Below, one piece after another: positions 1 through 8,918 of a DNA stretch of 64,000 nucleotides (position 1 is the first letter of the stretch; the number at the start of each line of letters is the position of its first letter). The stretch lies in assembly GCA_944548615.1 (NCBI GenBank), contig OX155973.1, positions 19,259,543 through 19,323,542 on the forward strand, read 5' to 3'. The notes beneath the pieces were generated by a model that saw nothing but the letters and a program-made list of their open reading frames with translations, was not told where the DNA came from and did no database searches. The translations under genes were made by a program, and so were the position numbers. This stretch comes from Micropterix aruncella (Eukaryota; Arthropoda; Insecta; Lepidoptera; Micropterigidae).

Positions 1-1469
1 GTTGTTATCAAAGTATTTTAAAATATCGTTATGCGCATAAATGTTGATTTTAAGCAGATATACCTGGAATGACCTCTTGAAAATGTAAATGTTTTTAATC
101 GCATTATTAAAAAGTTAACTATAGAGACTAGTCACCTGTAACTTGGCCGTACGTTGTATGATCGGTTTGAGGTAATTGGTTTTACTCCTGTTGTCATGCC
201 AATGTGCTTCCTCATGGGCTATTGCTGGGCTCTTATTGCAATCGAATTCGCAAAGAGCTGTAGCTATATCTGGTATTTACTAACATGCTGTCATTTGCAA
301 GATGGGGTTTAGTGGTATTTAATGCATTAAGTAGCCATAAATCTGCCAAAGGGAGCAGCAGCACTTAAATATCCGATAGAAATGACTCATCCAAGATTTT
401 TTATTGATCCTGATAAAGGCTTTAGTGCCTTATTAACTTGTTTGTTTTTGGCTTTGCAAGAAAATACACTTAGCAATTTTCGCATAAACGTTTAATATCG
501 CTATTGGGTATATTATTTATTGAAATAGCAAAATTATGATTAAGTAACATACGTAAAAGAAAAAAATGGATAAGCAGTGCCATAGATTAAATTAGATAGT
601 GCAATCTCAGCCGGGAGTCATACTGACCCAGTCCACCAGTGGGCCCAATATGTATATAAATATTTAGGATAGGAACACCTGCTTCATGATACGTGAATTT
701 ATTAAAGGTATTTATTTATATATTACATGTAAAGCACAAAGTATAATTTCCTGCAGCATTACAAAAAAAATGTGTTTGGACCAGTAGCGAAAAACAGAGC
801 ACACTGCAGCATCTCGGTCACTACGTCAACACCGCCTAACTAGGCCTAAATTTAACAGTTAAACTTATAAATTAAACATGTTAATAAAATAAATTAAAAT
901 ATCATCAAGAAGTATTTGAAATTATAGTCATAAAATTATCGAGTAAATAAATAAAAATCGAAATCACAACAATAGTAAATAGATAGATAGATACCTACTC
1001 AGTAAAATTATAAAATAAATAAAAATGAAATAGGAATAAAAATAAAAATCATACTAGACAGTCAAATAATTTGTGGCTCTTTTCACGGCCTTCATTTATT
1101 ATCCACATATGGCTCTGCTTCTTAAAGGAATCTTTAGTCTGAAATGTTTTAAAAATATGAGAATAATCAACCGGTATTAAACAATCTAAAGCTAATAAAA
1201 GAAATGTGTGTGATTATACTTGATATTAGGCAAATGTATTGTTTGAAAACTGCTTTAAATTTTAATCGCGCGCAAGCAGAGCCATCGTTCCACACTAAGA
1301 ACACAAGATCAGCGCAGGTACCAAAATATATTGCCCAGAAGATTTACATCGTTTGGATAACACCAATATTATTACGTTGCTACGAGATTAATTAATATTT
1401 TAGGAAAACACTTCGATATTTCAGGATTGACAAAGGTGGTTCGTAAAAAAAGTCTCATTTAGTAGTTAG
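1..1469. other. No gene recognised; AT-rich spacer with one dispersed repeat
   Basis: No open frame here looks coding: the longest is about 60 codons, of biased composition and with no recognisable motif. The only structure I can support is a dispersed repeat at about 715-850, listed separately. A short (ATAG)n run lies at about 977-991. Confidence 0.5.
715..850 (+). repeat. Dispersed repeat ending in GCCTAACTAGGCCTA
   Basis: The stretch with CTGCAGCAT, ACGTCAAC and CCGCCTAACTAGGCCTA recurs at about 51195-51335 in the same orientation. A shorter inverted piece lies at 22733-22880, with AGGCCTAGGCCTAGTTAG. The three copies share only this block, so it is an old interspersed repeat. I cannot name the family. 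Confidence 0.6.
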
Positions 1470-1725
1470 TTAACCCGTTGAGTATGATACGACAAAATCT
1501 GGTTGTGAAACAATTATCCGTTGAGTATGATACGACCAGATCTGGTTCCGCGTTTTTTTCACTTCTTTGACGTTCTCATATTTATTCATAATTATCTAAT
1601 TGTTTTACAAAATGATATTTCAATATTCTATATTCGAAATTTCAATGCAATCATTGTGCAGTTGTTCTTTTTATGATTGGTGTAGTAGTTTCGTAGTTAT
1701 AGTAAAGTCGATGTCGCCGAAAATC
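1470..1725 (+). mobile_element. piggyBac-like MITE fragment
   Basis: It starts with TTAACCCGTTGAGTATG at 1470; TTAA followed by CCC is the signature of piggyBac-type ends. The end motif CCGTTGAGTATGATACGAC occurs twice, at about 1475 and 1522. Bases 1560-1720 are an inverted match to about 2035-2200, inside the next element, and a third copy lies at about 34850-35000. No transposase remains. Confidence 0.5.
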
Positions 1726-1959
1726 CTGCAAAAGAGACAGATGCATCCATGAAAATACCCATTTACTCCAAGCGTTAAAGGAAAAACATAAACTGAAAGT
1801 ATCCTCATGACATTCCAAAAATAGTAACACAATTACACACACGCACCATTTACACACCCTCACATTTCTAACAATATAAATTGCCCATATGTAAATTTTT
1901 ATAACATCATATTCTGTACTTAAATTTATTTTATAAATATTTTCTATTACTTTTATTAT

Positions 1960-3303
1960 TTAACCATTCGAGTAGCGGCCTAATTTCATGGCAAACCGCG
2001 GAAATTTATTGGAATTTCTTGCAATATCGCCGCGCTCGACATAAACTACTATAACTATGAAAGTACTATAGCAATTATAAAAAGAATAACTGTGAAATAA
2101 TTGAATTAAAATTTAGTATATAGAATATTGACATGTCATTTTGTAAAACAATTAGATAATTATTAATAAATATGAGAAAGTCGAAAAAGTGAAAAAAACT
2201 CGGCATATCTAACTTATACTTGTCTTACGGAAGAATACGGAACCCTATTTAGAAATTGTAGATACTGTTGTGATCTTTATTAGATTTTCTATCAAACGTA
2301 ATATTTCGTTTTGCTTATTAAGATACAAAAGTATTTAGATATTAGCTCATAAGACCAACTTGCGGTGTAAACTACAACGGGCGAGCCCGTCACCACAGGA
2401 CGTTTTAACGATTTTCTCGTTCTGTCGCCCTGCAGTGAACGTAGAAGACTTTGGACAGAACAAATCCAACGTCCAGCTACGTCACAGCCCGCAAGAAGCC
2501 AACGCCTTACCGCGAGATAGCCAGTGTTACCTGGCGGGCCGACGGTCGCGCCCTTGCTTCCAATTGTGACCAGATTTCTCCGGTCTCTCGATTGGTTCCG
2601 AGTTCGAGGTCGCTTGCGCGTTCCTCTACCTTACGAAGCGGTGAAACGGTGTGCACCGAATCTATCGCGGACCAAGGCGTCCTTTGCGCGACTCTGAACC
2701 GGGATCGGATGGCCAATGGTCATTTCAAAAGCAGTCGCCATAAGGTAGGCAACCACCCCCGCTCTATAGGAAACAATACAGTTCCCAGACTCCCCCGACT
2801 GTTAGTCGGAGAGCACAATCGATTGGCTTGCGCCGCTCGGTGCGCAGACCGTCCAGGAGCGCCAGAGGTTTGATTCCCAGGGGAGACTGGTTGACCCAGT
2901 GTCCTACCCAGGTTCGCACCCCATGCGTGGAGGCCATCGGATGGGTGTTGACCCGTGAGTGTGACCGACCCTGAACACATGGGTCATCGTGGCCACCTCA
3001 TCATGGGCCCGTTAGCTCCCAGCTCATAAGACCAATAAATTTTATGACAATTTCTCGATGTTTGACAATGGAATTTTACCAGTAATATTCGTGAAATGAC
3101 GCGCGAAATTATTCTAGCGGCCGTTTATGTATCTATGGTAATAATATATAATAAAATATTTGGTATGGATTTTAGGATGCGTTCGAATTAGAAAATAATA
3201 TTATTGTGCGTTCCGGGAGCAAGCCGCCGATATTGATCGTTACGTAATCAACGGTGTTCTGATGTGCAACCAAATTTGGTCGTTACGTAGCCGAAGGGTG
3301 ATT
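1960..3303 (+). mobile_element. piggyBac-like MITE interrupted by a retroposon
   Basis: It begins at a TTAA (1960-1963) followed by CCATTCGAGTAGCGG and ends near ACGTAGCCGAAGGGTGATTA. An inverted copy at 34526-35069 has the same two ends without the insertion, which defines the boundaries. The middle is occupied by a GC-rich retroposon (2359-3020) flanked by a perfect 15-bp duplication. The family assignment rests on the TTAA site and the CCC-type ends only. Confidence 0.55.
2359..3020 (+). mobile_element. GC-rich 0.66-kb retroposon, copy A (full length)
   Basis: This is a 662-bp GC-rich unit in AT-rich surroundings. It is flanked by a perfect 15-bp target duplication, AGCTCATAAGACCAA, at 2344-2358 and 3021-3035. 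It opens with CTTGCGGTGTAAACTACAAC and ends in GGGCCCGTTAGCTCCC with no poly(A). The same unit recurs about a dozen times in the window. Duplications of 8-15 bp, a constant 3' end and variable 5' truncation mean movement by LINE-type target-primed reverse transcription. Its open frames are not conserved between copies, so I treat it as noncoding. I do not recognise the family. Confidence 0.8.
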
Positions 3304-4187
3304 ATTTTGTTTATTTGATTTTACTTTTATTTTTTTATTACATTTAACTATTTTTTTATATCTTTTCATAAAATTGAAATTAAAATTTAAAATATCAAGA
3401 GCAAAGCAAAGCAAAGTAATGCGGCGGGCGTCGCTATCGATTATCTCACCTGTAGATTTACTGCTCTATTGGATCATAGACGCACTCTGAGATATAAAAG
3501 TTAACTTGCTACTCTCTTTGCCTGGTCACAGCAGCGACTTCTTCTCATTCTCTTTCACCGTTAATGGAGCCTGTATTTCTAATGCTATTCCGAAAAATGT
3601 GAGAACCGTGCCGAGCATAACGTTATTTTCGAAAAAGTGCCCCATATGCTCTTTTCGAAATGACCGATTCAATTATACTAGCTTCTTAACAGCATGTCCA
3701 ATAATTTGTAATGCTCCTCAGGTATACGTTACGAGCAGTAAAGCAATGGTCCACTGAAACCGAAGTAATACTTCTTTCCACTTTTACGGTAGCCATCACT
3801 CTAGGCAATCCTTGAAGTCTATCGTTAATACTTTTATGGTATTGCATTACAGACAATGGGTTATATATTTCAGCGGTTAATCCTGCGTTTCACGCTTCCC
3901 AAGACATTATACCCGCTATATTGATAATAGGGCTGTAAAAAGTTTACTGCGAATTAGATACGGTGCGTAGCGTAGTAGAATACGATGCTATTTAACAATA
4001 AAATCAGTTATTTATGTAGGGTAATTACGGCTCTTTTCTGAAATCAAAAACAAAGGTCATCTTTGCTCGATTCTTTCTTTCTTCGGAAGGTCGGGGTGTG
4101 CCATGCCTAACGACCACAGTTTCAGGAAAGCAATATATAAAGCATGAAAGGAACATTGGATTCAATACAATAGTTATGTATTATATA
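3304..4187. other. No gene or element recognised
   Basis: AT-rich sequence. An 83-codon frame at 3506-3757 begins at a non-ATG codon, has no recognisable domain and no flanking splice sites of note, and I do not call it. A short GCAAA run (about 3402-3416) is the only simple repeat. Confidence 0.4.
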
Positions 4188-4900
4188 CTAGCTGACCCGA
4201 CAGACGTTGTCCTGTCCAAAATACAATAAATTTGTTTGTGATCGTTTTGTGAATTTGTGAAAGCTATTGGAATATGTAAACAATGTTAAAAACCGGTTGT
4301 GTCACCTCAAGACTTTCCCGTCAATCAGACAATTCCCTCTCCCCCCCCCCCCCCCCACCCCGCGACTCAATCTTCACCCCCCCCCCCCCCCCCCCACCCC
4401 CCCACCACCCCCCACCGGATTTTTCTCAAGAGCTTCCAGTTTTTTTTACAAGCATTTATTTACGCAATGTCTGTCAGTAGGTTAGTTTGTTTACGTCAAA
4501 TCTTGTAAGCAGAATTAGAACCACTTTCTCTTATCCTATGAAGTTGACATGGTTCAGTTCTGATAACAAAGCATTTTCATGGTTTGCATGACCTGATTCT
4601 GCACCCAGGATTGGCTCCAGACGAGGGGACTCCTCAACGGTAAACAGAACAGACACGAAATTTTATATACGCATTCAATTATGATAGCCCGTTATAAGTT
4701 TCAACATGACATGGCTGCTGCGCCCCGGCTTGGCTCCCTACGAGGCGATTCCTCACCGGTCAACAGCACAGTTACGAAGTTTTGTATACGCATTTAATTA
4801 TTATAGCCCGTTCTAAGTTTCACCGCGACAGGGCGGTTGCACCCAGGGTTGGCTTACAACGAGGGGGGGACTCCTCAATGGTTAACAACTAGAGTTGTCG
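4188..4900 (-). mobile_element. Helitron-like element, 3' end, with internal minisatellite
   Basis: Read on the minus strand it ends ...GGGTCAGCTAG followed by T, with a short hairpin (GACAG/CTGTC) just before: the 3' hallmark of a Helitron. The body contains poly-C tracts at about 4341-4420 and then a ~120-bp tandem repeat. The same body, without this end, recurs at about 33050-33590 and 59770-60130. The 5' end was not identified; the element may be interrupted by the retroposon at 4889. Confidence 0.5.
4600..4886 (-). repeat. Tandem repeat, period about 120 bp, ~2.5 copies
   Basis: Each unit contains GAGGAGTCCCCTCGT, a CTGTTGACCG core and AACGGGCTAT (minus-strand sense). Related arrays of about three units occur at 33060-33430 and 59770-60125, so the array travels as part of a mobile element. 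Confidence 0.7.
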
Positions 4901-5371
4901 ACTACAGCGGGCGAGCCTGTCACCTCAGGTAGTTTTAAAGATTAGTCGTTCTATCTCCCTGGAGTGAGCTCAGAAGACTTGGACAAAACAGTCCACCGTC
5001 AAGCTCCGCCACAAACCCGTAAGAGGCCAACGCCTTAACCGCGAGATAGCCAGGAATGTTACCCAGCGGGCTTACACTCACGCTCTTACTTCCAATTGCG
5101 ACCAGATTACTCCAGTCTCTCGATTGGTTACGAGTTCGAGATCGCTTGCGTGGTCCTCTCCCTTACGAAGCGGTGAAACGGTGTATACCGAATCTATCGC
5201 GGTCCACGGCATCCTTTGCCCGGCTGTTACCCAGGATTGGGTAGCCGATGGTCGTTTCAAGAGCAGTCGTCGTAAGGTCCGCAACCACCCCCGCTCTATA
5301 TAGGAAACAGTACCTACTGCTTCCAGACTCCCCCGACTGTTAGAGTGCGCAATCGATTGGCTTATGCCGCA
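4889..5371 (+). mobile_element. GC-rich retroposon, copy B (3' truncated)
   Basis: It starts with the ACAACTAGAGTTGTCGAC hairpin of the second subfamily and follows the consensus through ACGAAGCGGTGAAACGGTGT and AGACTCCCCCGACTGTTAG. Matching stops after GGCTTATGCCGC; the last ~200 bases of the unit are missing. No clear target duplication was found. Confidence 0.75.
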
Positions 5372-5733
5372 GTTCATAGATGAATGCAAGACGCTTCGCG
5401 CTAGCTTTATGTTCTAGCGGCTATCGTAACAGCCAATATAATATGGCTCTCTAATTTGATGTCCCAAATAATCCAGACCCCCCCCCCCCCCCCCCATTCC
5501 GGCTCTACCGCAGCGGTATATTTCTACGAAATACCTTACACAGTCGTTAGATGAACAAATATATGTATACATAGCAAATCAATGAATTATATATATCGCA
5601 AATCAAATCAAATCGAATAATGTTTATTGTTATGTCTAAAACTGATACATAGTTGTGTAGATATTATTTCATTAGTATTACCTAAAATTCGTTACATTTT
5701 AATTGTGATATGATTGCATTCTTCATTCTAATA

Positions 5734-6268
5734 GGGGCCATCTACATATTACGTAATCACAGAGGGGTAGGGGGGGTTGGAGCTGAGGCTTACGATTAAT
5801 TAAGTTAGGGGGGAGGGGGTGCCCGTCCTGATTACATTATCCACTTTGGTCACCGCATCGCAATTTTTTTGGTCTAAACCTGCACGGAAATACCGCAGTG
5901 CCAAACCGAAGATACCTCCTCCCCGCACGCGCGATGTGCGTATATACTCCACGCGCTCGTCTGCGATTGAGTCGCCCGGGCCTGTTCCTGGAAGCACTGC
6001 GGTCTGAATATTAGGATTTGTAAAATAAAAAAAAAGAGTTTGAGATTTTGTAATTACTTTGAATTAATAAAGTACATTTTTAAAAGCACTTTGCAAAAGC
6101 TGGGTATACGATTCTTCACATTTTCCGCAAATTCGGTGTTGTACATTACGTAATCTTGGTGGAGTGAGGGGGGGGGGGGTCAGGCCGCTGATTACGTCTG
6201 TTGACATGGGGTGGGGGGGGGGGGGGGGAGTCAGAAAATCTGTGATTACGCAATATGTGGATGGACTC
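5734..6268. mobile_element. MITE with GGGGCCATC terminal inverted repeats
   Basis: The left end, GGGGCCATCTACATATTACG, is an inverted match to the right end, CGCAATATGTGGATGGACTC, over about 27 bp, with (G)n tracts just inside each end. The right half recurs at 53520-53730. The centre (about 5815-6005) is GC-rich and free of stops for about 62 codons on both strands; this may be captured sequence or chance. No transposase frame. Superfamily not assigned. Confidence 0.7.
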
Positions 6269-6539
6269 TTATTAAAGAAATAAAGAATGCTTATTCAAAA
6301 GAAAGTATTTTAAGTATATTTTAAGAATCAAATCAAGTCACCCTTGAGTTTAACAATATTTATTTGAAATAATAATTATTATTGTCAGATGGATAAAATA
6401 CAGAAGTAAGATATGTAGGAAATAAGATACATATCCTACATAATAAGTAAGATATGTAGGTTGAAAATTTAGTTATTACGAGTTGTGATTCTATTATAAC
6501 TGTGTGTGTCACCCCAAGACTTTCCTGGCAAGCAGACAA

Positions 6540-6644
6540 GCTTTGCAAGTCTCCATTCTTTTAAACGTGTTCAGAATCTCTTACCTCATTGTATTAAACG
6601 CCAAATGGCACAATCTTTTCTTTTACCGCTAATTAAATACGCTG
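6540..6644 (+). pseudogene. LINE reverse-transcriptase remnant, left part
   Basis: Reads ...LHSFKRVQNLLPHCIK...LLPLIKYA, part of the C-terminal region after the reverse-transcriptase core of CR1/Jockey-type LINEs. It stops at 6644 because a 9.9-kb DNA transposon is inserted. The frame resumes at 16563 as ADVAYLDANEDLLDKL. It is 5' truncated near 6540, where a different dispersed repeat (TGTGTCACCCCAAGACTTTC) ends. Confidence 0.75.
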
Positions 6645-6909
6645 CACTCAGAAAAAAACATGGTGAATTTGACAACAAAAAGTTGTTAAATATGAGCCAT
6701 CAAGGTAAAATAGTGGGAGCCACAACGCCAAAATTGTCGAAAAACATTGCTTATATGACAGAGCATAGCATTGTTAATTTCACAAAGGCGTGCTTTCACA
6801 ACTTTACTTTGATGGCTCATATTTCACAATTTTACTTTGTGAAATTCGCAATGTTAACACATTGCGAATTTCACAACTTTACTCTGTTGATTCGCAATCA
6901 ATTCCGCCT

Positions 6910-7213
6910 TTCAACCTTGTGGGTTTAGCAATGCGCACTTTGCTTCATTAGCAACTTTCAAGTTGTGTTTCTAACAGAGTTGTGGTTCGACCTTGTGGGT
7001 TTAGCAATGCGCACTTTGCTTTATTAGCAACTTTCAAGTTGTGTTTCTAACAGAGTTGTGGTTCAACCTTGTGGGTTTAGCAATGCGCACTTTGCTTTAT
7101 TAGCAACTTTCAAGTTGTGTTTCTAACAGAGTTGTGGTTCAACCTTGTGGGTTTAGCAATGCGCACTTTGCTTTATTAGCAACTTTCAAGTTGTGTTTCT
7201 AACAACTTGAAAG
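6910..7213 (+). repeat. Subterminal 76-bp tandem repeat, ~4 copies, then an inverted part
   Basis: Units start at 6910, 6986, 7062 and 7138, each with CCTTGTGGGTTTAGCAATGC and GCAACTTTCAAGTTGTGTTT. The last unit runs into an inverted partial copy (AACTTGAAAGTTGCTAAT) at about 7204-7240. Short words such as CAACTTT/AAAGTTG recur between the array and the left end. Such subterminal arrays are typical transposase or accessory-protein binding regions in CACTA elements; that role is inferred here. Confidence 0.85.
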
Positions 7214-7230
7214 TTGCTAATAAAGCAACG

Positions 7231-7402
7231 TACGCATTGCTTCAGATCTTCAGCATATTTTATTTGTACTGCTGTATACTGTACAACCGCTGTGTAAATA
7301 TTAATTGCAGGGAAAAAGAAATCCATTATTGCTATTCCTGCAATATTTACACTGCGGTTGACCAGGAACAGCATTGCAAATAAAACCTGAAGAAGATCTG
7401 AA
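7231..7402. repeat. Imperfect palindrome of ~170 bp
   Basis: CTTCAGATCTTC with TTTTATTTG on the left pairs with CAAATAAAAC and GAAGATCTGAAG on the right. An inner pair, ACCGCTGTGTAAATATTA and TATTTACACTGCGGT, lies between. It may be a small fold-back insertion within the transposon. No ORF. Confidence 0.65.
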
Positions 7403-7524
7403 GCCTATGTTGCATTACTTGTGCGTGTTTGTGTATCCAATAACCTAAAACATAAACAACAGTTACACAAAATAAAACATTTATTTATTTACAACTGACA
7501 TACATGTTATAACAAAAGGAGTGT

Positions 7525-8918
7525 TTAATTTTAATTTTACTCGAATAATTTTATGTGGAGACAGAGTTTAGGTCGGAAATAGAAAATTTCCATACAAAAT
7601 AGTCATTAAGAACTTGAAAGACGTTTCTGTAATATTTTGTATAGAAACGTATGCTCTAGAAACTCTGTCTCCTCTTAACTAAGATTAACAAACATAAGAA
7701 GCCATAAATTTACAGATTACAGTTTTATTCATACATGTATAAACTATTTTGATCATTATAATATTTAACTTTTCAACTTTTAAGATTTTCATTCATTTCA
7801 ATTAAATAGGCTTGCTAAGTACAACATGGAGCTCAGGTAGATTGATGTCACATCCGATAACTACACCATTGCGTATGAACGGATGTTGCATCAATTCCTG
7901 ATCAATGAATACTGACGTCTGACACGAGTTTCGTAGATAATAAGCATGATAATGATCATCTAAACCTATTGTTTCAAAAAGCTTTGCCTTAATTATTATT
8001 TTACATACACCATCAACATATACATCTTTTATTTTAGCAAAGGTAACATTTTCCTCCTCAATTGCAGAAATAATTATGTCATTTGCTTTATTAATTTTAA
8101 TTTTACTCGAATAATTTTATGTGGAGACAGAGTTTAGGTCGGAAATAGAAAATTTCCATACAAAATAGTCTTTAACCCTTCAAGCCCCGCGACTAAGCCC
8201 CGCGACTTCTATATCGAAGTCAACTGAACGCGTCCAGGAAAAGTGATTTGATTGGGTTTTTCGTGTCATTCCGTATTCAGTTGTATTTTATTTAAATGCA
8301 CGATGATATTTGTATCATCGTGCATTTAAATAAAATACAACTGCATACGGAATGACACGAAAAACCCAATCAAATCACTTTTCCTGGACGCGTTAAGTTG
8401 ACTTCGATATCGAAGTCGCGGGGCTTGAAGGGCTAAGAACTTGAAAGACGTTTCTGTAATATTTTGTATAGAAACGTATGCTCTAGAAACTCTGTCTCCT
8501 CTTAACTAAGATTAACAAACATAAGAAGCCATAAATTTACAGATTACAGTTTTATTCATACATGTATAAACTATTTTGATCATTATAATATTTAACTTTT
8601 CAACTTTTAAGATTTTCATTCATTTCAATTAAATAGGCTTGCTAAGTACAACATGGAGCTCAGGTAGATTGATGTCATATCCGATAACTACACCATTGCA
8701 TATGAACGGATGTTGCATCAATTCCTGATCAATGAATACTGACGTCTGACACGAGTTTCGTAGATAATAAGCATGATAATGATCATCTAAACCTATTGTT
8801 TCAAAAAGCTTTGCCTTAATTATTATTTTACATACACCATCAACATATACATCTTTTATTTTAGCAAAGGTAACATTTTCCTCCTCAATTGCAGAAATAA
8901 TTATGTCATTTGCTTTAT
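7525..8918. repeat. Tandem duplication of the transposase 3' end
   Basis: Bases 7525-8091 and 8092-8918 are near-identical direct copies, both starting TTAATTTTAATTTTACTC. The second copy is longer only because it holds a 257-bp MITE (8176-8432). Each contains the ORF2 stop region and roughly its last 95 codons. The functional gene uses the second copy; the first is a dead tail (about 7812-8091). A few substitutions separate them (for example GTCACATCC against GTCATATCC), so the duplication is fairly recent. Confidence 0.85.
8176..8432. mobile_element. Palindromic piggyBac-like MITE, 257 bp
   Basis: TTAA followed by CCCTTCAAGCCCCGCGAC on the left; the right end mirrors it (GTCGCGGGGCTTGAAGGG) and is followed by CTAA, a mutated TTAA. 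The arms are almost perfectly complementary to the centre, except for a short duplication (TAAGCCCCGCGAC) in the left arm. The uninterrupted site is preserved in the first duplicate at about 7603-7610. TTAA plus CCCTT ends point to piggyBac-type mobilisation. Confidence 0.8.

Noticed and set aside
2451..2873. 140-codon frame in retroposon A (and 128 codons in copy J)
   Set aside because: Different frames are open in different copies and none is kept across the family. GC-rich DNA has few stops by chance.
4267..4508. Three overlapping proline-rich frames
   Set aside because: They come from translating poly-C tracts in three frames; no real protein is indicated.
6910..7213. CRISPR-like regular repeat
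   Set aside because: Units are contiguous 76-bp tandem copies without unique spacers, in a eukaryotic transposon.
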